Shown piece by piece: positions 15,973-23,187 of a stretch of 34,659 nucleotides of DNA. The notes under the pieces were generated by a model. It was given only the letters and a program-made list of their open reading frames with translations, did no database searches and was not told the DNA's origin. How positions within the stretch are numbered: position 1 is the stretch's first letter; every line of letters begins with the position of its first letter. Source of the DNA: CANJDH01 sp964443245 (lineage in GTDB: Bacteria > Pseudomonadota > Gammaproteobacteria > Burkholderiales > JAEUOS01); the NCBI GenBank assembly GCA_964443245.1, contig CAYUEG010000026.1, positions 1 through 34,659 on the forward strand. Direction: 5' to 3'. A program made the translations under genes and the position numbers.

Positions 15973-16377
15973 CACTTACTCCCTTCGATAGTCGAACGAT
16001 CCGGCATGCTGCTCCAGACCGCACGCAAAAATCATGCGCACCACGCGCATGCAGCAACCGCGCGATGCGATGGCGTGGCTGCCAAAACGGAACGAAGGAA
16101 AAAGTCGAGAGAGTGTGAGGCGCTGGCCTTGGCTCAAACCCGAGGAATTCCCCCAAGTGAGCAATCTCCTGCTGATAAACGATGCACTGCACGCTGCAGC
16201 ACCGGAACAGCCGACCGCTTCTACCCACAACGGATTTATAGCGGATGCACCAGTCAGGTGTCAAGGCGGGTGGCGTTCAGCGGTGCTTGCGTGCTGCACT
16301 CAAGCTAGGTACAGTGGGAGGACGGGACGGGTGCCGGAGGTGGCGCCTTCCAACCGAAAGTCTATGAGGAGAATCAC
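15973..16377. promoter_or_regulatory. Divergent control region of the enzyme operon and the binding-protein gene
   Basis: This stretch of 405 bases contains no supported gene. It holds three inverted repeats: TTCGA-TAG-TCGAA (15984-15996), CATGCGC-ACCAC-GCGCATG (16033-16051) and CTGCA-CGC-TGCAG (16187-16199). The first touches the ribosome-binding site of the leftward gene. Both operons must be initiated from here. I could not assign convincing -35/-10 pairs, and no TTGT-N2-ACAA site is seen. A regulator other than the nearby GntR protein may act here. Confidence 0.45.
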
Positions 16378-17400
16378 ATGTTGTCGTTCTTGAAGCGCAG
16401 TGTGGCCCTGCCCCTGGTGGCCGGGCTGGTGCTCAGTGCCGGCGGCGTCGCCGCACAGGAGAGAATCAAGTTTTCGCTGGATTGGCGCATCGAAGGGCCG
16501 GTCGCCATTTTTTTCCACGCCGAGCAGAAGGGCTATTTCAAGCAGGAGGGTCTTGACGTCACCCTCGACGTCGGCACCGGGTCCGCTTCGGCCGTGGCGC
16601 GCGTCGCCACGGGCGCCTACGACATGTCTTTCGGAGATACTTCAGCGCTGATCGAGTATTACGCCAATACGCCCAATCCGTCCCGCATGCAGGCGGTCTA
16701 CATGGTGCACGAACAGGCTCCTGGCGCGATCTTCACCCTGAAGAAGAGCGGCATCCGCAAGGCCTCGGACCTGGCCGGCAAGAAGCTCGGTGGGCCGAGC
16801 TTCGATGCGGTGCGCAAGATGCTTCCGCTGGTCGCCAAGGCAAACAACTTCGATCCGAAGTCCGTGCAACTGGTCAGCATGGAGCCGGCGCTGCGTGAAA
16901 CCATGCTGGTCAAAGGCGACGTGGATGCGATTACCGGCTTTTATTACACCCAGCTCCTCACCCTCAATGCCCGAGGTGTCAAGACTGAAGACATGCAGTG
17001 GTTCAAGTACGCCGACATGGGATTGAACAATCTGTATGGCAATGCCATCATCGCCAGCGAAAAGATGATTGCCGAGCGCCCCAGGGCGATTGCAGGATTC
17101 CTGCGTGCTCTGAACCGGTCGATCAAGGAAGTGCTGGCCGATCCGAGCGGAACGATTGGGGCCGTCAAACGGCGTGAGCCTCTGCTTGACGAGAAGATCG
17201 AGCTTGAGCGCTTGAAACTCTTTCTCGAGTTTGTGGCAACTCCGAATGCCAAATCGGACGGTCTGGGCATCATCAACAAGGTCAAGCTGGAAAACCAGGT
17301 GGATGATGTGGTGAGCGCCTTTGGCCTGAAGAACAAGCCGAGTGCCGATCTGCTGTTCAACTCCAACTTCCTGCCTGCGCGCGGGGATCGCCGTCTGTAG
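16378..17400 (+). CDS. ABC transporter periplasmic substrate-binding protein, NMT1/THI5-like (NitT/TauT family)
   Basis: A 340-residue exported solute-binding protein. Residues 1-26 form a Sec signal peptide (KR, hydrophobic core, AGGVAAQ cleavage region). The mature part opens with the family pattern KFSLDWRIEGPVAIFFHAEQKGYFKQEGLDV, typical of NMT1/SsuA/ThiY-like proteins. It has AVARVATGAYDMSFGD, followed by DLAGKKLGGPSFDAVRK. Relatives bind nitrate, sulfonates, aromatic acids and pyrimidine precursors. A strong TGAGGAG site precedes ATG 16378. No other binding protein is present, so it should pair with the permease and ATPase at 6096-7679 despite the 9 kb of enzyme genes between them. The monocistronic unit ends in a strong terminator. 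Confidence 0.92.
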   Translation: MLSFLKRSVALPLVAGLVLSAGGVAAQERIKFSLDWRIEGPVAIFFHAEQKGYFKQEGLDVTLDVGTGSASAVARVATGAYDMSFGDTSALIEYYANTPNPSRMQAVYMVHEQAPGAIFTLKKSGIRKASDLAGKKLGGPSFDAVRKMLPLVAKANNFDPKSVQLVSMEPALRETMLVKGDVDAITGFYYTQLLTLNARGVKTEDMQWFKYADMGLNNLYGNAIIASEKMIAERPRAIAGFLRALNRSIKEVLADPSGTIGAVKRREPLLDEKIELERLKLFLEFVATPNAKSDGLGIINKVKLENQVDDVVSAFGLKNKPSADLLFNSNFLPARGDRRL

Positions 17401-17419
17401 GGGTTGCGCAGGCCAATGC

Positions 17420-17452
17420 GCCTGAAAGCGTTGTCCACCAACGGTTTCAGGC
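17420..17452. repeat. Long inverted repeat / stable hairpin after the binding-protein gene
   Basis: Two 14-base arms (GCCTGAAAGCGTTG at 17420-17433 and CAACGGTTTCAGGC at 17439-17452) pair at 13 of 14 positions around the loop TCCAC. There is no T-run, so it is not itself a standard terminator. It may protect the 3' end of the mRNA or be an interspersed palindromic repeat. Confidence 0.6.
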
Positions 17453-17469
17453 AGGTCAGTGAAGGTTGA

Positions 17470-17506
17470 AAGGGCTGCGGAGCATGATGTGCCGCAGCCC
17501 TTTTTT
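17470..17506 (+). terminator. Rho-independent terminator of the binding-protein gene
   Basis: AAGGGCTGCGG (17470-17480) and CCGCAGCCC(TT) form an 11-pair stem around AGCATGATGTG, directly followed by TTTTTT ending at 17506. It lies 70 bases after the stop at 17400 and separates this gene from the convergent uraH-type gene. Confidence 0.9.
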
Positions 17507-17542
17507 CCGTATTCTTGGGGGCTTGGTGTTCTCCGTGGCGGC

Positions 17543-17911
17543 CTAGGCACCGCCCCGAAAACAGGAGTAGCCCCAGGGCGTGAACTTCATCGGCAAGTGA
17601 TAGTGCTGACGGGTATCGCCGATGGCGAACCGGTAGGACACAACGTCCAGAAAAGGGATGGCCGGCAGCGGCACGCCCGCATTGCGGTAGTAGTCGGCCA
17701 CGTGGAACAGCACTTCAAGGTAGCCGACCTGCATGGCGTCACTCGTCAGCACGGGGTCGTCCAGCACGCCCTTTGGGTTGATCGCGCCATGGCAAAGCAG
17801 GCGGCGCTCAGGTGTCGTGCCATAGACCTCGATGCGCATGCCGCTGGCGACCACGCCGCGCGAGACGTCCACCACATGGATGGAGATGCCGGCAAAGGTG
17901 GAGGGGTTCAT
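17543..17911 (-). CDS. Transthyretin-like / 5-hydroxyisourate hydrolase-type protein with altered active site
   Basis: A 122-residue transthyretin-fold protein, the last gene of the leftward ureide operon; its ATG overlaps the allantoate-amidohydrolase stop as ATGA. Compared with the canonical copy at 22786-23139, the two catalytic histidines are kept (in SIHVVD and HYHLPM). The conserved Arg after strand C is replaced by Val (NPKGV versus NADGR), and the C-terminal YRGS signature is FRGG followed by one Ala. Canonical HIU hydrolases need the Arg and the YRGS tail, so it may act on a different ring, be slow, or be non-catalytic. It is normal length and embedded in a coupled operon, so selection is likely. 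I therefore call the family, not the exact reaction. Confidence 0.8.
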   Translation of the reverse strand: MNPSTFAGISIHVVDVSRGVVASGMRIEVYGTTPERRLLCHGAINPKGVLDDPVLTSDAMQVGYLEVLFHVADYYRNAGVPLPAIPFLDVVSYRFAIGDTRQHYHLPMKFTPWGYSCFRGGA

Positions 17912-19149
17912 GAGACTCCCGGTTCGTAGCGTTCAAAGAAATCGAGCAACACCCGAGTGGAGATCTCTGCATCTTCGGCGGTCATGATTTCGTCCGGATG
18001 ATGGCTGATGCCGTTGTTTCCGCAGCGCACGAACAGCATGGCGATCGGACAGACTGCGGGAAACACCATCGCGTCGTGGCCCGCACCCGAGGGCAACTTT
18101 CGAACCGGCACTCCCGTAGTGGCGATGGAGGTGCCAAGCAAGCCCTGCAACTGCGGATCACATGGCGCTGCATCGGCCTCATAGATCGCGGCAAGGTCAA
18201 GTGCCACATTGCGCCGCGCGGCAATCGCGGAAAACTGGGCGCGCAGCGAAGCCACAGCGCGTCGCCTGGCCGCATCATCACCCGAACGTACGTCAATGGT
18301 GAACATCACGTCCTGCGGAATCACGTTGATCGCGCCGGGCTTGGCTTCGACGATACCGACGGTCCCGACCAGGCCGCCTTCATCCTTGTGTTCGGTGCAG
18401 TAGCGCTCGACGAACAGCACCATTTCGCTTGCCGCTGCGAGGGCATCCCGGCGTTGGCCCATCGGCACGGTGCCGGCGTGGCCGGCGAGCCCGGTGATGC
18501 TGGCGCGCAGGCGCGTAGCCCCTGCAATGGCGGTGACCACACCGACACTCAAACCTTCATTCAAGAGCACCGGACCCTGTTCAATATGCGATTCGACGAA
18601 AGCCGCGACATGCTTGCCGCGTCGGTCCAGGCTTGCCCATCCATCCGGATCACCGCCAAATGCGCGAATCGCCTCACGCATGCTGATGCCGGCGGCATCG
18701 CGCTTGTCGAGCCAGGCCGGGTCGAACGATCCCGCCATCGCCTTGCTGCCGATGAGCGTGACGCCGAAGCGCACCCCTTCCTCGTCGCCAAAGCCGATCA
18801 CGTCCAGGTGATAAGGCAGGCGCTTGCCGCGCGCATGCAAGTCCTTCACGCAGGCGATGGCCGTCAGAATGCCGTACAGCCCGTCGTACTTGCCGGCATT
18901 GCGCACACTGTCCTGGTGCGAGCCGGTCATGACCACGGGCGCATTCTCGTTCACTGCTGCGTAGCGTCCGACAATGTTGCCCAGGGCATCAAAGCCGGCG
19001 CTCATGCCGGCCTCTTGCATCAGGCCGATCAGATAGTTGCCGGCCGCCTTGTGTTCGGCCGAAAGGTAGGTGCGGGTCACGCGTGGCGCATCCTCGGAAA
19101 AGCGCGCCAGCGCATCGGCTTGCTGCATCAGGGCCGCACCGAACTTCAT
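17908..19149 (-). CDS. allC: Allantoate amidohydrolase (M20/HyuC-type Zn hydrolase)
   Basis: A 413-residue member of the allantoate amidohydrolase / N-carbamoyl-L-amino-acid hydrolase / beta-ureidopropionase family. It would hydrolyse allantoate to ureidoglycine, CO2 and ammonia. Metal ligands are visible: His78 in GSHQDS, Asp89 in DGLYG, Glu123/Glu124 in GDEEGVRF, His188 in SHIEQGP and a late His in ISHHPDE. ATG 19147-19149 is preferred over longer open frames because it has GAGG upstream and follows the uraD stop by 10 bases. Neighbouring puuE and uraD make allantoate the most likely substrate. Related carbamoyl hydrolases cannot be told apart by motif alone. Confidence 0.85.
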   Translation of the reverse strand: MKFGAALMQQADALARFSEDAPRVTRTYLSAEHKAAGNYLIGLMQEAGMSAGFDALGNIVGRYAAVNENAPVVMTGSHQDSVRNAGKYDGLYGILTAIACVKDLHARGKRLPYHLDVIGFGDEEGVRFGVTLIGSKAMAGSFDPAWLDKRDAAGISMREAIRAFGGDPDGWASLDRRGKHVAAFVESHIEQGPVLLNEGLSVGVVTAIAGATRLRASITGLAGHAGTVPMGQRRDALAAASEMVLFVERYCTEHKDEGGLVGTVGIVEAKPGAINVIPQDVMFTIDVRSGDDAARRRAVASLRAQFSAIAARRNVALDLAAIYEADAAPCDPQLQGLLGTSIATTGVPVRKLPSGAGHDAMVFPAVCPIAMLFVRCGNNGISHHPDEIMTAEDAEISTRVLLDFFERYEPGVS

Positions 19150-19159
19150 CGACAACGCC

Positions 19160-19672
19160 TCAAGGCCCCACCTGGTCGTCCAGGCGCCAGCGCGTGATCT
19201 GCTCGATATTGGCAAGGCAGGCTTCGAACTCGTCGGCAGCGCTGTTTTCCAGCCGTTCGCCAAAGATCCGAATGATGGTGGCGCGGTCAAGGTGCTTGAC
19301 GGCGAGGATGAACGGCCAGCCGAACTTGCGGTTGTAGGCAGCGTTCAGTGCCTGCAAGCGCGCGAATTCCTCCGGCGTGCACTGGGTAAGGCCGGAGCGA
19401 GTTTGCTCATTGGTCGAATCGGCTGTGAGGGTGTTGGAGACCATGGCGCGGCCCGCGAGCTCCGGATGCGCGCGCAACAGCCCCAGTTGCCGCGCGTGCG
19501 GGGCAGCACGCACGGCGCCGGCCATTTTGGCGTGAAGGTCCGCGAGATCCTTGAACGGACGCTGCGCCCAGGCTGCCTCCGCCACCCATGGGGAGTGCTC
19601 GAAAATGCCGCCCAGAGCGGCGACGAACGCCTCACGGGGGGACTGCGACAGTTGTGCGAGAGAGACTGTCAT
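19160..19672 (-). CDS. uraD: 2-oxo-4-hydroxy-4-carboxy-5-ureidoimidazoline (OHCU) decarboxylase
   Basis: A 170-residue helical enzyme that decarboxylates OHCU to S-(+)-allantoin, the third step of urate breakdown after PuuD and UraH. Family signatures are LLRAHPELA (catalytic His), STNEQ and the RKFGWPFILAVKH block near residues 120-133. The length is typical of free-standing UraD. ATG 19670-19672 begins four bases after the TGA of the GntR gene, so it is coupled to it, and the allC start follows its stop by 10 bases. The reading frame is also open to a TTG inside the regulator gene, which would add twelve residues not expected for the family. Confidence 0.93.
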   Translation of the reverse strand: MTVSLAQLSQSPREAFVAALGGIFEHSPWVAEAAWAQRPFKDLADLHAKMAGAVRAAPHARQLGLLRAHPELAGRAMVSNTLTADSTNEQTRSGLTQCTPEEFARLQALNAAYNRKFGWPFILAVKHLDRATIIRIFGERLENSAADEFEACLANIEQITRWRLDDQVGP

Positions 19673-19676
19673 CTTG

Positions 19677-20378
19677 TCATCCCAATGCCGATTTGAGGTC
19701 GGCAGCAATGGTCTGTTCTTCCTTCAGTACCAGGCCGTCCTCGACATCCGACAGGTGCTCGGCCATCAGCTGTACCGCGCGTTTCGCGTCGCGTTTTTCG
19801 AGCGCGTCCATCAGGGTGCGGTGTTCTGCCAGGGAGTCCGTGGCGCCACGCGTGTTCTGGTACAGCAAGGTGATCAGCGAGGTCCGCGCGACCAGTTCGG
19901 CGACGATCTCGGCCATGACGCCATTGCCGGCCTGCTGGGCGATGACATTGTGAAAATCACCCAGAAGGTGGTTGCGGGTTTGCACGTCGCCGGCATCACT
20001 GGCGCGTTGTTGCTGGTCAATGTGATCGCGCAGGATCGCCAACTCGGCGGTGCCGGCCTTTTCTACAAAGGCGGCGATCACCGCCGTTTCAACCATGCGT
20101 CGTGCCTCGAACACTTCGCGTGCCTCCTTCACGGTGGGCTGGGAAACGAACGCGCCGCGGCCGGGAATCAGGGTAATCAGCTTGTCGGAAGCGAGCTGAA
20201 ACAGTGCCTGCCGAATCTTGGTGCGCGAGACACCGAAGATCTCGCCCAGCGCCTCTTCGCCGAGCTTGGCACCGGCCGGGAGCTTATGCGCGGCAATCGC
20301 CTCGGCAATGCGCGCATAGATCGCATCCGTGTCGAGGGCGACCGGCGCAGCACGGCGCGCAGCCTGGGCTGTGCTCAT
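19677..20378 (-). CDS. GntR-family transcriptional regulator, FadR/FCD subfamily
   Basis: A 233-residue regulator. The N-terminal winged helix-turn-helix spans about residues 18-82 (GEEALGEIFGVSRTKIRQAL recognition region, then IPGRGAFVS wing). The C-terminal all-helical FCD ligand domain spans about 86-222, with likely metal-ligand histidines His143 (GDFHNVIA), His186 (EHRTLM) and His208 (MAEHL). ATG 20376-20378 overlaps the puuE stop as ATGA. Embedded in the ureide operon, it is probably its own local regulator, binding a urate-pathway intermediate. The palindromes at 21405-21435 and 7777-7784 are of the short TTGT-N2-ACAA type used by FCD regulators. Repressor action is inferred. Confidence 0.92.
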   Translation of the reverse strand: MSTAQAARRAAPVALDTDAIYARIAEAIAAHKLPAGAKLGEEALGEIFGVSRTKIRQALFQLASDKLITLIPGRGAFVSQPTVKEAREVFEARRMVETAVIAAFVEKAGTAELAILRDHIDQQQRASDAGDVQTRNHLLGDFHNVIAQQAGNGVMAEIVAELVARTSLITLLYQNTRGATDSLAEHRTLMDALEKRDAKRAVQLMAEHLSDVEDGLVLKEEQTIAADLKSALG

Positions 20379-21367
20379 GCCGGCTTTCCCCCGCCGGGCG
20401 GGTGCTGCGCGATCCAGTGGTTCGCAATGTCGATGCGTCGGCAGATCCACACATCGTCCTTGCTTTGCACGTAATCCAGAAAGCGTCTGAGTGCGGCGAG
20501 CCGGGCCGGCTTGCCCAGGATCCGGCAATGCATGCCCACCGACATCATCTGCGGCCGGTCGTCGCCGGCGGGATCCCCTTCTGCGTACAGGACATCGAAG
20601 GTATCGCGCAGGTAGGTGAAAAAATGATCGCCGGTGTTGAAGCCCTGCGGCGCAACAAAACGCATGTCGTTGGCATCCAGCGTGTAGGGCACGATCAAAC
20701 GATCCATGACGCTGCCGTCACTCTTGGTAATCTGGGTCCAGAACGGCAGGTCATCGCCGTAATAGTCACTGTCGTAAACATAGCCCCCATGGTCTGCTAC
20801 CAGTCGCTTGGTGTTGGGCGAATCGCGCCCGGTGTACCACCCGAGAGGCCACTTGCCGCCCGTCATGTCCTGGATGATCTGGGTGCCAATCTGGATGTGC
20901 TGGCGTTCGCGCGCCTCGCTCATGAACTGGTGGTGGATCCAGCGCCAGCCATGGCACGCGATCTCGTGGCCCTGTTCGAGAAAGGCGGCCACCAGTTCAG
21001 GATGGCGGTGCAAGGCCATCGATACGCCAAACACGGTCAGCGGCAGTTTGCGCTGTTCAAACTCGCGCAGGATGCGCCAGACACCGACGCGTGAACCATA
21101 TTCATACAGCGATTCCATCGACAGGTGGCGCGCTTCAAATGCCTGCGCGACGATCATCTCCGAAAGAAAGGTTTCCGACGCGGCATCGCCATGCAACACG
21201 CTGTTTTCGGCGCCTTCCTCGTAGTTGAGGACAAACTGGAGCGCGATTCGTGCACCCTTGGGCCAGCGGGCATGCGGGCGGTGGCGGCCGTAGCCGATCA
21301 GGTCGCGAGGATAGGGCAGACCTTGCTGGTCTGCGTCGGATTCGGCAGGTTTGGCTACGTAGGGCAT
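20375..21367 (-). CDS. puuE: Allantoinase PuuE (polysaccharide-deacetylase-like)
   Basis: A 330-residue PuuE-type allantoinase, which opens allantoin to allantoate and differs from the metallo-amidohydrolase AllB. It has the NodB/polysaccharide-deacetylase barrel and the family N-terminus YPRDLIGYGRHRPHARWP, followed by FVLNYEEGAENSVLHGD. Further motifs are HEIACHGWRWIHH, GWYTGRDSPNT and DSDYYGDDLPFW. The start is ATG 21365-21367; an open frame further upstream crosses the operators and is rejected. It is the first gene of the leftward operon puuE-gntR-uraD-allC-uraH-like, with 103 bases separating it from the divergent M20 gene. The regulator operators lie in that space. Confidence 0.94.
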   Translation of the reverse strand: MPYVAKPAESDADQQGLPYPRDLIGYGRHRPHARWPKGARIALQFVLNYEEGAENSVLHGDAASETFLSEMIVAQAFEARHLSMESLYEYGSRVGVWRILREFEQRKLPLTVFGVSMALHRHPELVAAFLEQGHEIACHGWRWIHHQFMSEARERQHIQIGTQIIQDMTGGKWPLGWYTGRDSPNTKRLVADHGGYVYDSDYYGDDLPFWTQITKSDGSVMDRLIVPYTLDANDMRFVAPQGFNTGDHFFTYLRDTFDVLYAEGDPAGDDRPQMMSVGMHCRILGKPARLAALRRFLDYVQSKDDVWICRRIDIANHWIAQHPPGGGKPA

Positions 21368-21386
21368 GATTTTCGCTTGATGAGCG

Positions 21387-21415
21387 TTAGCACGACAACT
21401 TATTTTGTATACAAT
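21387..21415 (+). promoter_or_regulatory. Putative promoter of the M20-uraH-puuD operon
   Basis: A -35-like TTAGCA (21387-21392), a 17-base spacer and a -10-like TACAAT (21410-21415) face the M20 gene. The -10 overlaps the first palindromic operator, so a bound repressor would block it. Confidence 0.4.
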
Positions 21416-21435
21416 ACGTGAGCTATTGTACACAA
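21405..21435. promoter_or_regulatory. Tandem GntR/FCD-type operators in the puuE/M20 divergent promoter
   Basis: A perfect ten-base palindrome TTGTATACAA (21405-21414) is followed by TTGTACACAA (21426-21435), which keeps both TTGT and ACAA half-sites. Their centres are 21 bases apart, two helical turns, so two dimers could bind the same face. Placement between two ureide operons next to the local gntR gene makes these the best candidate binding sites. Confidence 0.7.
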
Positions 21436-21470
21436 CTCAATCTCACCTGCGGTTTCAGGATCTTCATCGA

Positions 21471-22724
21471 ATGAGCCATCAACCCGGACCGGAAAGTGTA
21501 ACGCAGGCACAAATTGCCTCCCTGCTTCAATCATGGGAGGGGGAGCAGACGCGGTTCCTGGCCGAGCTCGTCACGACACCCTCTGACAACCCGCCAGGAG
21601 ATTGTGCGCCCCACGCCGCGCGCGCTGCAGCCCTGCTTGAAGGAATGGGATGGACCGTGGAGCGCCATCCGATCCCTGAGGAGACGGTGCGTGCTCACGG
21701 CATGGTGAGTGCTGTCAATCTGGTGGTACGCAAGCAATTTGGCCAAGGCGGGCCGACGATTGCGCTCAATGCCCACGGCGATGTGGTGCCGCCCGGCCAG
21801 GGCTGGACCTGCGACCCCTACGGCGCCGAGATCCGTGAGGGCTGGATGTACGGGCGCGGTGTCGCCGTGTCGAAGTCGGATTTCGCCACCTACGCCTTTG
21901 CACTGCGTGCACTCGAACAAAGCGGCGCGCCGCTGCAAGGCACGGTGGAGCTGCACTTTACCTACGACGAGGAAACCGGTGGCGCGATTGGCCCGGAATG
22001 GCTGCTCTCGCAGGGCATCTCCAGGCCTGACTACGCCATCTCGGCCGGGTTCTCTTACGCCATCACCACCGCCCACAATGGCTGCCTGCATCTGGAAGTG
22101 GAGTGCATCGGCAAAAGTGCGCACGCGGCGCGCCCGGAGACCGGCTACGACGCCCTGCATGCGGCAACCGACGTGATGGCGGCGCTGTACCAACTGCGCA
22201 AGAGCTACGCCAGTATCCGCTCCAGTGTGGCCGGGATCGAGCATCCGACCTTGACCATTGGGCTGATCGAGGGAGGGATCAATACGAATGTGGTGCCGGA
22301 CAACGTCAAGTTCCGGATTGATCGCCGCATCATTCCGGATGAGAACCCGGAACAGGTCGAGCACGATCTGATCGCCTTCATTCGCAGCGCCGCCGAACTG
22401 CATCCGACGATCCGGGTTCGTACTCGCAGGATCATCCTGGCGCGGCCGTTCGTGCCGCTCCCGGGCCAGGAGAAATTGGTCGCCGCGGTCCAGGCGGGTG
22501 CGAAAGCCGTATTGGGAGAGGACATCCTGCCGATCGGCTCGCCCCTTTATACCGATGCGCGCCATTACAGTGCGGCAGGCATTCCCACCATCCTCTACGG
22601 TGCCGGTCCGCGTTCGATGCTGGAGGCGAACGCCCATCGCGCGGACGAGCGCGTCAAGCTCGATGACGTGTTCAAGGCAACCCGCGTGATCGCCCTGGCG
22701 CTCATGACGATGCTAAGGCCTTAG
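21471..22724 (+). CDS. M20-family metallohydrolase (ArgE/DapE-like)
   Basis: A 417-residue M20 peptidase-family amidohydrolase with catalytic and dimerisation domains. The di-metal site is recognisable: His102 and Asp104 in NAHGDV, Asp137 in GRGVAVSKSD, and the Glu167-Glu168 pair in TYDEETGG. A late Asp is in YTDARHY and a late His in ANAHRADE. The dimerisation domain contains LEVECIGKSAHAARPETG. ATG 21471 is preferred over upstream starts, which lie inside the operators. It opens the rightward urate operon and shares the regulated promoter with puuE. That makes a ureide the likely substrate, for example ureidoglycolate or an N-carbamoyl intermediate. The annotation as acetylornithine or succinyl-diaminopimelate deacylase would be misleading here. 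Confidence 0.85.
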   Translation: MSHQPGPESVTQAQIASLLQSWEGEQTRFLAELVTTPSDNPPGDCAPHAARAAALLEGMGWTVERHPIPEETVRAHGMVSAVNLVVRKQFGQGGPTIALNAHGDVVPPGQGWTCDPYGAEIREGWMYGRGVAVSKSDFATYAFALRALEQSGAPLQGTVELHFTYDEETGGAIGPEWLLSQGISRPDYAISAGFSYAITTAHNGCLHLEVECIGKSAHAARPETGYDALHAATDVMAALYQLRKSYASIRSSVAGIEHPTLTIGLIEGGINTNVVPDNVKFRIDRRIIPDENPEQVEHDLIAFIRSAAELHPTIRVRTRRIILARPFVPLPGQEKLVAAVQAGAKAVLGEDILPIGSPLYTDARHYSAAGIPTILYGAGPRSMLEANAHRADERVKLDDVFKATRVIALALMTMLRP

Positions 22725-22785
22725 CGAACGTCAGGGTTGATAGACTACGGCCGTTCCCCTCCTTCTTTTGTGTGGTTTTCCATCC

Positions 22786-23139
22786 ATGGCAAAGCTTTCC
22801 ACCCACATTCTGGACACCGTGCATGGCGGTCCGGCGCCGAACGTTCTGGTTGAACTGTTCAGCCTTGACGACGCAGTGCCGCGCCTGATCATGGCCACCC
22901 GCACCAATGCCGATGGCCGTACCGACAAACCCTTGCTGGAAGGCGCACAAGTGAAGCGCGGTCGCTATCGCATCGTCTTCCATGTCGGCGATCATTTCCG
23001 GTCCAGGGGAGTGGCGCTGCCCGACCCGGCGTTTGTCGATCGGGTGCCGGTCGATTTCGGCATTGCCGAAGAGGGCGGCAACTACCACGTGCCACTGGTC
23101 TGCACGCCCTGGACCTATTCGACCTACCGCGGCTCCTGA
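22786..23139 (+). CDS. uraH: 5-hydroxyisourate hydrolase (canonical)
   Basis: A 117-residue transthyretin-related HIU hydrolase, which converts the PuuD product 5-hydroxyisourate to OHCU for UraD. All diagnostic elements are present: the N-terminal LSTHILDTVHG with catalytic His, Arg in NADGRT, His in NYHVPL and the C-terminal YSTYRGS. ATG 22786 gives the usual MAKLSTHILD start; a longer open frame from a TTG adds nothing conserved. No signal peptide is seen, so it acts in the cytoplasm. It is 61 bases after the M20 gene and 48 bases before puuD, in one operon. It should be the functional copy, in contrast to the divergent homologue at 17543-17911. Confidence 0.95.
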   Translation: MAKLSTHILDTVHGGPAPNVLVELFSLDDAVPRLIMATRTNADGRTDKPLLEGAQVKRGRYRIVFHVGDHFRSRGVALPDPAFVDRVPVDFGIAEEGGNYHVPLVCTPWTYSTYRGS

Positions 23140-23187
23140 TCAGCGAGCGCAGTTCGTTCCCTATCCCTCTCCCCTACTGAAGCCGCC

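Noticed and set aside
15040..16308. Plus-strand frame (422 codons) opposite the first amidohydrolase gene and the divergent region
   Set aside because: It mirrors the amidohydrolase codons and continues into non-coding DNA without conserved features.
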